Translations under genes and position numbers: made by a program | Origin: Fragilariopsis cylindrus CCMP1102 | Lineage: Eukaryota; Bacillariophyta; Bacillariophyceae; Bacillariales; Bacillariaceae | NCBI GenBank assembly: GCA_900095095.1 | Contig: FMBT01000362.1 | Location: forward strand, 165,952 to 229,951 | Direction of reading: 5' to 3' | DNA length: 64,000 bases | Part shown: positions 11,504-23,400 of the stretch, one piece after another | Layout: every line of letters begins with the position of its first letter | How positions within the stretch are numbered: the first letter of the stretch is position 1 | Notes under the pieces: model-generated | The model's input: the letters and a program-made list of their open reading frames with translations, nothing else | Told to the model about the DNA's origin: nothing | Databases searched by the model: none

Positions 11504-12622
11504 TTAAAGCTCGACAGGGGTAATGATCATGCCCTCTTTTCGTGCGGATCTTTGTAAGTCTGCTGGAGAGAGAATACCGGCTTTGCGTGCTGCATAGCCA
11601 AGGACGATACCACGTTTCTTCGAAGACTGGACGTAACTCTTGTAGAAGCAACGGATACGATCTCGAACTGTAACAAAGCTGAATTCCTCTTCGTTGAAGA
11701 TATAGATATGCTCTGCTGCAAGATCGAGGAGTCTTTCCGTTAAGCGGTTGTTATACTTCTTCTGTTGAATTGTGTAGTTCAGAGCGCTGTGGCGTAGATA
11801 TTCTTCACGATTAGCTACCAAGAAAGCTTCAAGTTCTGTTGAAGAAAGAAAAAACGATAGACATGAAGCAATCGTGAATGCAAAAAGGTGAGAGCAAGAT
11901 TAGATTACTCTGAAGTTATACAAGGAACTAATTTTGAGAGTTGCTTCGGCTTATAAGACTAACTCACCTGGATAGTTCTTCCATGAAAATTTCTTCCGAT
12001 GAATCATCGTGATGGATTTTCCTTTGATGGTACGTTGTTCCATGGCTTTACGCTTGTGTTCAGACATGACATTTGGCAGCAAAGTCTGATTGTTGGACTG
12101 TGATGTTTGAGTTGCTAGCTTTGGAAATTTAATTTGTTTTTTCTTCCCTTTGTTAGCTAAGAGTTTCATACTTGGCTTACGAATTGTACGTAGCCCTCGT
12201 ATGCCAACAGGACTCACAATGGCTAGTTGATTACTTGTATTAGTAGTAGTGCTTGGAATAGAGCCCTGTCCATTATCAATCGAAACAGTACGAACTCGTT
12301 GCCAGGCAAACATATCATCCTTGATGAAGGAGGATGGGGACCCAGTCGATGTGACATGCGTCAGTGAACCATCGAACACGACAGTAGGTTGCCTGGACGA
12401 TCTTCCATAATCACAATCATCATCATCGTCATCGAATATTTGGTTCTTACTGCTAGCAATCTCTTTTGATACGATGGTTGCTATTCCTAGTAGTAATTCA
12501 ACTCCTTCTTGGTCTTCAGGGTCTTGAGGTGAGTAATCCATCTCACTGCCGTTAGATAGTAAACGAGCGTTTGATCTGCTGCTGGTTGGTTTCAAGGAGG
12601 GTTTCAACGTGTGAGCTAGCAT
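11504..12622 (-). CDS. Unnamed diatom-type family protein (WKNYPELEAFL / VRDRIRC motifs), copy 1, 2 exons
   Basis: 328 aa, exons 12622-11968 and 11835-11504 (donor CCAG/GTGAG, acceptor CAACAG). I do not recognise a named family, but the features are distinctive. There is an N-terminal block with LLLGIATIVSKEIASS, a poly-Asp run and WQRVRTVSID. A basic middle follows (IRKPSMKLLANKGKKKQIKFPK), possibly a nuclear signal. The C-terminal domain begins FSWKNYPELEAFL, continues NREEYLRHSALNYT and QQKKYNNRLTERLLDLAAEH, and ends VRDRIRCFYKSYVQSSKKRG. A second copy with the same two blocks lies divergently at 14458-15416, so both are real parts of one family. The ATG at 12622 is chosen because the frame upstream has no ATG and includes a poly-C tract. 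Confidence 0.75.
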
Positions 12623-12637
12623 CGTGTTCTTTATGAT

Positions 12638-12652
12638 GGGGGGGGGGGGGGG
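12638..12652. repeat. G15 homopolymer (C15 on the gene's sense strand)
   Basis: Fifteen consecutive G on the + strand, 15 bases before the chosen start codon of the minus-strand gene, so it would be a C tract in the 5' leader. A similar tract precedes the gene at 42624. Confidence 0.95.
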
Positions 12653-14457
12653 TACTGTAGGCGTTGTAGAAGATAGATATAGTTCGATTTTGACTTTTCT
12701 AAATTGAAGTTGTAGTTCCAGTTTGCGATTATTCTGTTCACGGTGGTTTAGTTCTTGCTGTTGTGTTTTATGTTGTACCAATCGAAACAAGAATGTGAAG
12801 CTTCACGATATTCAATCGGGAATCCATGTACAATTATGTTCCAGTTTAACACGAATTCCTACGACGGAACAAAAACCAATCCTTGGAGAAGTTGTATGAA
12901 CAAAAAAAGTGCCAATAAAAACGAGAATGGGGACGGGGGGAAATGCAATTGCATGTAAACTTTTTATGTAGGACTAATGAATTGTTTTTGGTGTACACAA
13001 AAATGGGCTCCCAAATGAAACGTTTCCCCGAATATAGGGCCGTGGTCGTTGTTAGTATCGATAAGATCCTTTTATATTTGGGGAAAAGTTTTCATATTTA
13101 GGGGTACATTAAAAAATCCATTTATAAAATTTTACAAGGCTACTACTTTTTTACCCTAGTCCAATCCATCACCTTTGTGAAACGTGATCGATGTTCTTTA
13201 TACACGAATGAAATCAACTGAAACATGAACATGACGTCGCGAGAAAACCTACCGTAGTACTCACTAGTATATACTGTACACTAAATTCCTTTCTTATATG
13301 GTATGTGAATGAATGCCTGTACTATGCTTTTCATTACATTATCTCGCTCTCTAAAAGTTCTTCAGGCAGGCAGTTTGTCTTCAGAACCTTCCTTAATTCC
13401 CAATAGAATTTTTTTTCTGCAAACAGCCAGCTAGAACATCTTGGTAGCTAGCGTAGCTGAAGGTCAGTTATAATATTGATATTTTTACTTGGTACTCCGT
13501 ACATAACATACTGTAACTGGGAAAGGTATCAACCTGGACTCTTTGCTGTTCAGTCAGACAACAAACTTGAGAGTACATATAATGTCTGTTTGTGCTGTAT
13601 ATAGTATACCTATTAATGTTGACAAAAGCCTTTGAGCATAGCTCAAATATCATCCCACAAGTACAAAAAAATGCCCAAAGATTCTTATTTCATGAAAAGT
13701 TGCCATTCTACTATCTATTTTATGTTAGTAGATGTGCTATAAAGTCCTTGCATAATAGACAAACAATGCCTGTAACACTTTTGTGTATTCTATATTGTGT
13801 GCAGTGAAGGTAGCAGTACACTTAAAAATATTCCATCACCATGATGGAAATAAAATCTATCCGTACCAAGTTGGTAACTTAGTGTAGCTACCAGTATCCA
13901 ATAATATTACTGTAGTACCACTGTATGTCAAGAACTGATTTTATGTTACATACATACCTACCGTTCGCACATACGTATCATACTTCGAATTCTGATTGTT
14001 CCGCGACTCATCGAAGTCCAGTACGGTATAATGCCGAGGAAATCGATTGAATTCTTTCTCACAATAACGTGCATCAGCAATGAAACAGCAAAAAACCTAT
14101 AATTCCTTCGTTACCTTCGTCTAGCAGTCCTACTAAAATACTTGTGACACATTATTTTCTGCATCGGATAGTAAGTTTTACCAAAGTCTCTTTATCCTTA
14201 AAGCAATGAAAAGAACTTCCAGCCTATCGCATATACACTTGAAAGAATTGCATATCACTTGAGCATTTATTGTAATTTGTATTAGAGCTCCTCTTTCTAT
14301 ACACTAGACCCAGTTTACTTTAATCTTGTTCTTTTTTAAAACAGCGTAGCGTATATTAAAGGCTATTGTTACGTACATCGTACCGTGTTCGAAAGCTTCG
14401 AATATCTTCCTACCATCGACTGATTGATTCTGATGAACTAAGATATTATAATATAAA
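12653..14457. other. Intergenic between divergent paralogs
   Basis: About 1.8 kb with only short open frames lacking family features. It should contain the promoters of both paralogs. No repeat or element is recognised. Confidence 0.4.
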
Positions 14458-15416
14458 ATGATGATATCCAAACGTACAAACGTAGATGAACAGGTTGCAG
14501 CAAAGCTGCTCTGGCAATTGAAGGCGATTGCAACTAAGGAGATTGAAAACATCCCATTCGATGACTCTTTCTTTCTTGATAGTACTACGGAAGAATCCTC
14601 CTCTTCAACATCGGAAGGAGGACATCGGGGAAGAACCGTTTCGGTTGAATCGGTGGATATGGTCATCAATACCATTACGCCAGTCTGGTCTTCTATCCCA
14701 GCAAAGGAGTTTGTTGAAGAAAAACCTTTACTTCTAGCAGGAACGCAAGACCAGCAGAGAACTCGATTGATCATCTTGATCATCATGACTGGGGTCAACC
14801 AGCCAAGAAATTGAATTCTCGTCCATCAATGGACAGTCAGGAGGAAGAGGGAAAGCAGTCGAAGAGGGAACGAGAAAGCTGTGTTGGTCTAACAACCAGA
14901 TCAGGTATTATCCGTTCTACACTTCGAAAGAAGGTACGTTAGTTATATGATTGATTTGACTTGCCGGTTCATTCGTTCCTCCTTTTTCCAATTCGGTACG
15001 CATCAACCTCACACGTATCGCGTTTCTATACTCGTTGTGTAGTTTTCGTGGAAACTGTATCCAGAGGTAAGTCTGTTATTTGCTCGCATACGTATGATGT
15101 GTGTATAGTATAATACAATACCACTGGAAAGAAAACCTAACTATGGCACTAAATCATCTTCTCTTCATTTTCGTATCTTCTATTTCCAGTTGGAAGACCA
15201 TCTCCTAAAGAATCAGGAAGAATACTTTGTTTATTCTTCCCGCAACTACACTGCTGAACAAAGAAGGTACAACAATGGTTTAACTAGGGGTTATTGGACT
15301 TAGCTTCTGATGAGGGATATATATTTGAAGATTTCACTTTCTCAATGGTGCGCGACAGGATTCGTTGTTACTATAAGTCGCATTCGCAGTCTGCCAAGAA
15401 GAAACGTAGAAGGTAA
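14458..15416 (+). pseudogene. Second copy of the WK-YPE / VRDRIRC family, truncated and frame-broken
   Basis: Paralog of the gene at 11504-12622 on the opposite strand. Exon 1 (14458-14933) has LLWQLKAIATKEIENIPFDD and RGRTVSVESVD, matching the N-terminal block of copy 1. A 24-nt exon (15043-15066) encodes FSWKLYPE. Exon 3 (from 15190) gives LEDHLLKNQEEY, NYTAEQRRYNNGLTRG and, after a frame change at about 15283, LLDLASDEGYIFEDF and VRDRIRCYYKSHSQSAKKK before a stop. Both breaks (about 14757 and 15283) need one added base, so they may be sequence errors. The stop removes about 36 C-terminal residues present in copy 1, which suggests true truncation or an unseen last exon. Function unknown. 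Confidence 0.62.
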
Positions 15417-15725
15417 TTGCGATCTCATGCCATCGCCTGCCCAAATTTTCGTAAACAAAGCCTATTTTTACGATATACTGTATATGAAATATATTGTCCA
15501 CCAAGAATAAATCAAATTGGAATCAACGATCGATGTTTGTGCTATTTCGAATCATCACCACAAATACTACTTCTCTAAAGATATGATCCGTAACTTCAAT
15601 TCTCGATTATTGAAATTCAGTTTGTAGTTGTACATTTTCACTGTAATCATAGATAAATACATAAGAAGAATTTTGTATAAGATTTGTATTTACATCCTTA
15701 TTCTAATTTTTAAAAGTTACTGAAT
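15417..15725. other. Intergenic between convergent genes
   Basis: About 310 AT-rich bases between the end of the truncated paralog and the end of the DDT/PWWP gene. Nothing else seen. Confidence 0.4.
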
Positions 15726-18700
15726 TCATTTATTTTTGGATAATTTTCCCACAACCCATTTTAAATACCATCGTATCTTAACATCGTATCCTATTGATTG
15801 ATTTGATAGGGGTTTTCTTTCCTTTGGATTTTTCTTCTCGTTACCACGTACAACTCTCCTTGCTACATCCATAGCGTCGTCGAGTTGGTTCCGGACCTCA
15901 CGAGTTTGATTGCTCAGATCTTCCTCTCCTGGACGATCTTCCGAAATGGAGCCAAGTCGTCAGTTTTGACAATCCTCAAGCTACCACGTTCACCGACAAG
16001 GGAAACAAGGATGCGACCTAACGATTCAAGGTTGGATGTCAAATCATCATCCTTCGGAACGCACTTCCTAGCCGGCCACCAGGGCCAGTTCTCAACTTTA
16101 ACGAGACAAAATCGTCGGAAAAACTGACATTCGCCCATACCTCAGATGGCTCGGAGACAATTTTAGAAGACTTTTTGTTTCTTGATGCATTACTCTTACC
16201 CCAAACTCCCATAACGTCTATCAATGCAGAATGCTCTTCCTCCATTTTTTCTACCTTAGCAAGCGCTTTGTGGTAGAAAGCAGAAACATATGCAGCCATC
16301 TTCGAAACCGTTTTAGTTTTCTTGACAGCACTGACCCACTCTGAGCGGCTTACATCGGCTTCTCCATCAAGGCTACTATTTAAAATCATAGCTTCAACCA
16401 TTAGACAAGATGCGATTCCTAATTCTTCGGTTTCCGGCTCTCCATTCCCTTGCTCTGCTTCGATTTCGTTGCTCCATCGTCATCTTCGTCGTCACTATCT
16501 TCTTCGTAGTCCCCGTGATCTTGTAAAACTTTCAAAGCTTCAGTCTTACACAAACCCGCTGCTTGCGGGTGATACTCAACCAAGGCATGTTTCAACTCGT
16601 TAACAACTACCGTGTCTTGTGCTTTACGAGCAGCTGCAATCGCCTCGACAAGTGCCGTGTGAATCTTCAAATGGTCCTTCGCTGTCAAACGCTTTAAGCG
16701 GTTGATCGACTTTTTCCAAGCAACTTGGATATTCTCTTCTTCGTCTACTGGACTTGTTGACATATTGTCATCGGCATCATCAGTTTCTTTTGCAACCATT
16801 GCGAGACCCGTTATTTCAGAAACTCTATTTTCAAGTTCAAGCAAACGTTGCTACAAAGACAAAAAGAAACACAAAGTCAAAATAACGTGAGTCCAATATT
16901 CACGTAATCTGAATTTTAAGCTCAAGAAATTAAATATCACAATCAACATATTAAAAGATTGAAACTTACCCTGACCATGCATACAACTTGATAAACTGAC
17001 ATACTAGAGCTATGCGATGCACCAACAGAATTACAAGAACCTGGCGTCGCGGCCTGATTCTTCTTAGCTTCGGGAATTGGAGAATACAAATTTGAGGAAC
17101 CATTGGTTGCGTCCCCAAGAAGGAAAACGGTACTTAATTCATTCCATGCGTGTACAGCTGTTTCAAGAGATGAGATCCAATTCTTACGGTCGCATTTCTC
17201 CCATCCTGCGAGTTTTTCAACTCGTTTTTCCAGGTCTAGGAGCTGACTAACCATTTGACCAACGGCTCCAGTACCATCGATATTTCCAGTTGGCCACATT
17301 CTACTGCACGGCATTTTTTCAATATTGCTCTCTGCTCCTTTTTCCTCCTGTTGCTTTTGTGCATCTCGTCGAGTAGCACGTTTTCGTTGCGTTGGCTCGT
17401 CCTGTGAGTCGAATTCTCGTAACATTGTCAATCCTGTCTCCAATTCCATGTCGTATTCCTTGACAACTTTGCCATCCTCAGTAGATTTTTCCAATCTTTC
17501 AATTTCATCTCGAAGGTCGATCAATTCCTGTTCGGATTGAGCCTGCAATCGACCAGATTTTCGACCGTTTTCATAGCTCGATTGAGCACTTTCCAATCGA
17601 CGCTTCAAGTCGCTTTTCTCCCTAATCAACGACTTCTTGTCGTTCATTTCTTTGATATCGTCGTAGACGTACCTACGTGCTTGCTGCAGCGTCTCGTGCA
17701 AATTGTGTTCACGAATACCTCGAACGTCTAACGAGTCCATATATTTGTTCAGAGTGGATTTCTTGTTTATCGACTGCCAAGTAATCCGATGCGATTTGCT
17801 GTCGGGTAGATCGAAAGATAGATCCGAGGGGATTGATTTCCCCTTCTGCAGAAAGAAAATTTGTTGCGGATCATTCCACGAGAGGTGAACTTCTTGGAAG
17901 TTTCTATCCATTCCAACAGGTTCGGTGCGGATACGTTTACTTCGACGACTCTTTTCGTATGCGTCTGTGGCCTTCTGTTGTTCCTTTCTTGTCTTCTCCA
18001 CCTTTGCTTCGCTTATCGTTGGAAGTTTTACCGTACTGCGAGTTACCTTTTCCTCCTCCTCCTCCTCTTTTTCCTTCTCCTCTCCCTCTTCATTCGTTTC
18101 CCATCTTCGTTTGTTTTCTTCTCTTCGATCATTTTCCGTTCCTTCGCTTCTTCTGCGATTTTTCTGTTACGTTGGGTTTCTATCTTTCGTAAACTGGAGT
18201 CAGCGGCCTTCTTACGTTTCAAATCCTCGTAGGTTTCTTCGACTCGAATATCGAATTCCTCAAAACAATCTGTTGAAGTGACAAGACATCATCGACCAAG
18301 GCCTTTAGCAGTGAAAGTAATTCTTCTGCATTCAAATTCCACGGATCTTGAGTTACACATTTTGAGTGAGCTTTTTCTAAAATGCCAGTAAGATATGGCG
18401 AAGAAGGATCGGGAGCCTCAAGTTTGCTGCTGTCCGTTTCTTCTTCATCGGACAAAAATAGGATGTATTTTCCATCAATCCCCAAGGAAGGTATGACGTT
18501 GTTTTCTTCTTCCGCCAACTTGTCCGTGTAGTAGCTTTGCATGGCATCCATGTATAGTACCAAAACCTCACTCCAGCTGGTTGGAGTTAACGCCGATTTA
18601 AGTTTTTCAGGAACCAAGTGTTGGAGAGTCGTCACGAATAGATGATTAATCAAAGGAGGTAGCATGCGTACCTTCTTGGACCATCCTTTGGAGATCTGCT

Positions 18701-19674
18701 GTACGCATTCCATCCATTGCTCTAAGGTAAAGGGTGCCACGAGTGATTTATTTTTGTTAAAGCGTCCCCATCCGACATCGCCACGAAAGAAATGGTAGAT
18801 GTGAATGACATCGTTCATTAGACCTGATCCCATCGTATCTGACCTGCATGCCGCCGGAAAATTCGGCATGGCTAGTTCTAAAGATGGACGAGGTGGAACA
18901 TCGACTTTCACCCGCAATTCCTTATCTTCCTCGATAAGTTTGAAGTCGTCCATAGGAAACTTCCGGCGTCGAATCTTATCGAGTCGTTCCCTTTCTTTTT
19001 TCTTGCGTTCCTTTTCGACTTTTTCCTTTCTTTCCTTCTCTTTTTGGGCAGCAATCTCTTCCTTAGTTGGTGGCTTCTTCACTATTGCCTTTTTGGCTAT
19101 TGCCGCTTTTGCTGCTGCCACCGCTTTCGACGCTTTCGTTGGAGTTTTTTTCTTTGGTGCATTTTTCTTCTTCAGCCAAATCGGATTGATCTTGAATGAC
19201 GATTTAATTTTAACGAACCTATAAATTTTCCATGGTACAATCAGTGTGAGCTCAATTCCATTAAATTCCATACCATTATATTGGGGTCCGTCTGCACACA
19301 CGTCTTGGACTAACAATTTTTTCTTACCGTTTAGTTTTGACTCCATTCTTCAATGTGAAGTTCATCTTTTTTTTAAGTTTCGCAGGATCCATACTTGGAT
19401 GGTTGTTTACGACCCACTTTTGAATCGCCATTGAGGAAGACCCCGTTCGATCCTTTAATGCCATGATGGCCATTGTTATAACATCGGTGTATGGAATCGA
19501 CTTGTTGCTGGATTTTTTAGACGGGGTTTTAGGGGATTTGTTATTACCCGCGTTTGTTGATTCTTCTTCAGGTTCGTTGTCTGCCATCTTCGTGTCGTCT
19601 GGCTCTTTGGTAGGAGTCGTCGCGGTCGATTCCGGTTGCTCGGTGATGTCGTCATCGCTAATAACACTGGCCAT
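15726..19674 (-). CDS. Chromatin-remodelling subunit: linker-histone + DDT + WHIM + PWWP (ACF1/BAZ-like), 3 exons
   Basis: Likely nuclear accessory subunit of an ISWI-type remodeller. Exon 1 (19674-19328) encodes an acidic start and an H1/H5 winged helix, SIPYTDVITMAIMALKDRTGSS, completed across a 109-nt intron (19327-19219) by RFVKIKSSFKI. Exon 2 has a Lys/Glu-rich coil, a DDT domain (RKFPMDDFKLIEED to YHFFRGD, about 18790-18965) and a WHIM1-like DPWNLNAEELLSLLKALVDD (about 18285-18350). A WHIM2/3-like region with GMDRNFQEVHLSWND and MDSLDVRGIREHNL, then coiled coil, follows. Exon 3 starts at 16850 after the intron 16969-16851 and ends with a PWWP domain, VENWPWWPARK (about 16065-16100). Frame changes at about 18263, 18101, 16448, 16098 and 15930 each need one added base. 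The stop at 15726-15728 is in the final shifted frame. The start at 19674 is the first ATG. Confidence 0.8.
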
Positions 19675-21210
19675 GGTTTTTTTTGTGTGTGTTCTTTTTT
19701 TGCTTTGTTTTGCGCACGTGTATGTAAGCGACAATTAAGGCGAAGTGCTGTTTAGAAGTAATAATAAAGGAAAAGAGAAGTTAGTGATGTGGGAGTGAAT
19801 AAGAGTAGGGGTGATATGTGCGAGACTTGATGCGATTTGAAACTGTAAATGCATGGAAATATTCGTCATGTCAGGGCTAGTAGGATTCCTATCGAGTCGA
19901 GGTGTAGGAGACATATGCGTCCCGAATTGACGGCGACGTCTGACACGTCACAAACCGCTCAACAAACCTCGTCGAAAAGGTATGATAGGATAATACATTC
20001 GTACGACTGTTGCTCCATTTGAGAGGTAAAATGCCTACTTACAATCCAGATGTATATATTATAGATGCAATTACAGTCTGTGGTTACCTTGAACGGCTAC
20101 GCTGTCGATGTGTTGTATTCCTCAACTGAACCAATGCCGAGGGCGAAGAGATAGATTTTCAATTTGATAAGACGGTTTGTGTTGTTATTGAGAGAAAATT
20201 CACGTGTCGAAAAATTGTCGTAAAGTATGGCGCGATAAAAATGGTAGAAAACATTTAGGTGTGATGTGCTGTGATTTAAGTAAATTGGCGCGCGAATCAG
20301 GTCAGTATCATATATGTTTCTAGTACGTATAGTAGGTATATGAATAGTCCTATGTAATGAAATGAGCACACATTAGATAAAAGATAGCTCACAATTTAAG
20401 GATTTTTTACTAGTAGAAAGCAAACAATATGAGTCCATAGTACAATATATCTTGAAAAAATACAACTAACTATATAACCCACTTTACCAAGAGCTAGCAA
20501 TTTAGACCACTCCAAAAAAACTTCGTAGTACACTCAAACTTCATGGCTATAAAGTCACACACGGACGTTCATGCCTTGAAAACTATACGTCACTTTAGGT
20601 AATCTTTTTCTAATACCAAACTGCTTGTAGGAATTTTCCACGTGCTTTGGCTTCATTTGTTCTAAGTTACAGTCATCGAGTCCAAAATATGGGAGAAATG
20701 CTACCACCACGTATAGGTTAATTTCGAATTGCGGTAGAAATAAATAGTTACGGTGTTTGCGATAGGCATGCTCACTACTACCATTTAGAACTAACTAGCT
20801 CGGCTTGGTACGACAAACTTTACTGATCTGGTGGCGAAAGAAAGACAATTGCTGATAAAGAATGAGAGCATCTCGCTGAAGTAAAAACCCGGATAGATCT
20901 CGAATGATTCGAAAATGACATTAAAGCTTATATATGGACGGACGTTCATGTTCCACTTTCGGGAAAATATCGAGGACGATTCTCTGGGAAAGAAGTTGAA
21001 CAACAATCGGATCAAGCAGACCGTACCGTGATGCGGAGAGGATCGATACTTGTAGAAATTTATTTTAGTAAGACTCTTTTATGGAAACTTCCCGACATTC
21101 TTCTCATTTTGGATCCGTTTACATAATCAACCCGTAATACTTTTAAATGAAGAGGGTTGATCAATCACACACGTGCGTACTAAGTTATTGATGGGATACG
21201 GACATTATTG
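19675..21210. other. Intergenic, 1.5 kb
   Basis: Contains the promoter of the DDT/PWWP gene near 19700-19950 (relatively GC-rich) and then AT-rich DNA. Short protein-like stretches around 20790-21080 are too weak to call. Confidence 0.35.
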
Positions 21211-22305
21211 TTAACATCCTGAACCAGGAATTTTATCTTGTAGAGCGCATATGGAATTCTTGCATTTTTCTGGATCGGGATGTGCACCAAAACAGCTGGG
21301 TTCATGAAGCGAGGGGAAAATAATGTTAAGTTCTGGACATACGTGTAGTAATTTTTCTCTGGAATCAAAGTCCAACTGTGCTTGTGTGCCAGCAACTACA
21401 AATGGTGCTCCACCATCTGCTTCATTTGTACCACCAAATAGTCTTGTTATATTAGCATTGGCTAATTTTCCTTTTTCTTCTTGAAACAGGTACTTAGTAA
21501 AGTAATTATAGTCTTGATCATTCATTTCGGATGATGACGGTGGATGTTCTTGAAGTATCCTAATCATATCAGATCGTTTTCGAATACTATGCGACGATCC
21601 ATTTCCTCCCATACCATTGTACTTTCCCCAAGGTACTCCAACATAATCTGCTTCTACTATAAAATCTGTTACGGTATTTTTAGAATTCGCACATAATGCT
21701 CCATTGCCACTAAATGTTAATACATTTTCAGCAATGACTGACTCCCATAACCAGTTTGATTTCATTATTTCTTTTGGTTTCTTTTTCGTCATTTCTTTCG
21801 GCATAGGTGTCCATATAATTCTAGGATGAGACCGTAATCGTTGCAATCCAGGATGTAGTGGCAGAACATCTTTCTCAAGCCAAGCTTCATTTGAGAATAC
21901 TTGGATAACCCAAGTTTCGGGTATGTTCGATAAAACATTATGAAGCATAGCTGTATACCTTCTATGGAACCACTTTGGTGCTTTTAACATTAACGTAATT
22001 GCTACACCTTCCGGATGATGATCATGTATTGTTGTTGTTGTTGACGATGATACGACGACATTATTATTATCTCCTCTACTGGTCGCTATTGTTATTTTTT
22101 CGGCGACTTTTTCTGAACGATTCGGTGGTACATTAGGATGGTTAATTCCTCCGCCAATAACTCGCGACTCATCATCAATTTTTGGTGGTATCACATTCTC
22201 CGACTCCAGAAAGGAAATGAAAAGAAAGGATTGGAAAAATACAAGTCCAGTCAACAGTATTGCAGCTGAACGCCAAATGGAGTTGACTCCGTGGTTTTTT
22301 GTCAT
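21211..22305 (-). CDS. Type II membrane protein with DUF5672-like domain (putative glycosyltransferase-related)
   Basis: 364 aa, single exon. A transmembrane anchor at about residues 12-32 follows a short basic cytosolic tail, and a Ser/Thr/Asn-rich stem leads to a lumenal domain. The domain carries VTDFIVEADYVGVPWGKYNG followed by GGNGSSHSIRKRSDMIRIL, resembling the E-Y-D-Y-I-G-A-P-W ... G-N-G-G-x-S-x-R pattern of DUF5672 proteins, which are often found near sugar-transfer genes. C-terminal Cys residues may form disulfides. A Golgi location is inferred from the topology; no donor or acceptor can be stated. Confidence 0.75.
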   Translation of the reverse strand: MTKNHGVNSIWRSAAILLTGLVFFQSFLFISFLESENVIPPKIDDESRVIGGGINHPNVPPNRSEKVAEKITIATSRGDNNNVVVSSSTTTTIHDHHPEGVAITLMLKAPKWFHRRYTAMLHNVLSNIPETWVIQVFSNEAWLEKDVLPLHPGLQRLRSHPRIIWTPMPKEMTKKKPKEIMKSNWLWESVIAENVLTFSGNGALCANSKNTVTDFIVEADYVGVPWGKYNGMGGNGSSHSIRKRSDMIRILQEHPPSSSEMNDQDYNYFTKYLFQEEKGKLANANITRLFGGTNEADGGAPFVVAGTQAQLDFDSREKLLHVCPELNIIFPSLHEPSCFGAHPDPEKCKNSICALQDKIPGSGC

Positions 22306-22830
22306 TACGAGTTCAATGTGACGGAGTCACTGGGTGGGTGCGCCACTTTTTGGATCAACGCTAGCTACTAGTAGCTAGGAACAGAACTAGGGACAGCACA
22401 TGGAACATAACTTTTGTTGATGAGTACTCGTATTGTAGCCTAAGTTCGAATGAGGCGTGGATTTGTGTCGAAGTGTCGATGTGTCGATTTGTCCGTCTTC
22501 ATTGTTTTCTTCTCTTTCGAGGTGTAATCTAGAATCTCGTTGTAGGAGGGACGTCCCCAAATCACTGTATTCTTTTGACGTATAACGTGCGAAAAACAGC
22601 CGTTAAAATAATACTGTACAGTGATCGAATCGCCAGTACATACAGCAAACACCTCCCCTGTTTTTGTATTGTATTTTTCGTCTGTCCTGTTGTACGAGTC
22701 CCTCTACTTTTTTCATCTCCCATATCAATGAAAATGTTTTTGCAGCAGGAAAGTCAGTGCCCTAAAGGACTATGATGACTGTATTTAACTTGAATTGTTC
22801 ATGCACTCATATACTGCACACTAGATATAT
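22306..22830. other. Intergenic
   Basis: Upstream region of the DUF5672-like gene; no gene or element supported. Confidence 0.35.
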
Positions 22831-22879
22831 GGCAATTAGAAGGCCAGGTCCCTCAAACCAGGATGAGAGGTCAAACTGC

Positions 22880-23400
22880 TGACATATCCCAAATCTTTGA
22901 ATTATGATGTTATGAGTGGTGATGTAGTATGTACGATGATCCAACAATATCATTTCCAAGAGAATAAACCAATACTAGGACAATGGCTAGGACTGCTGAT
23001 AGATGTTGGTCCTGAAATGGAGGCATGTTCCAACTTGATCTGAGCTTTTTTGAATGCACACAATACCTCGCGACAAGGAAAATGATTTCATTTCATAAGA
23101 ATTTGGATGGAAAATTATTCACATCAACACATGAGAATGGGAATTCATTCAATCGTACCTCAATTCACAATACATATAAATCAGAATGAAGGATTAAGAA
23201 GAAGGCGGATTTGATATAATGTTATCATTACATTTGTGAGAATGTAGCTGCTGATGAATGCCGTACAGGTCATATCAGTACACATGATAATTGTGCTGAT
23301 GTAGTAACTAATTTTTTGTGTGCTGGACAAAAGAGAGATCGCCTTGTTGGTGGGGTTATAATTTACTACTATTTTGGTTCGGGATAGTAAGTTTTTGATC
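22880..23400 (+). mobile_element. Probable degenerate copia-type retrotransposon end (RNase H region)
   Basis: At about 23271-23355 one frame reads HISTHDNCADVVTN then KRDRLVGG, resembling the A-D-x-x-T-K ending of the copia-type RNase H domain in diatom retrotransposons. Upstream (about 22900-23060) are protein-like pieces broken by stops and frame changes. No LTRs were identified. A decayed fragment is the best reading, held with modest confidence. Confidence 0.4.

Noticed and set aside
14304-14798. Minus-strand 164-codon frame
   Set aside because: Overlaps exon 1 of the second paralog, whose sense frame matches copy 1; the antisense has no family features.
15283-15290. Programmed ribosomal frameshift in the paralog
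   Set aside because: No slippery heptamer followed by a structure is evident, and the same one-base deficit occurs in many other genes at homopolymers.
20791-21015. Minus-strand 74-codon frame
   Set aside because: No family resemblance and no plausible start context; judged chance.
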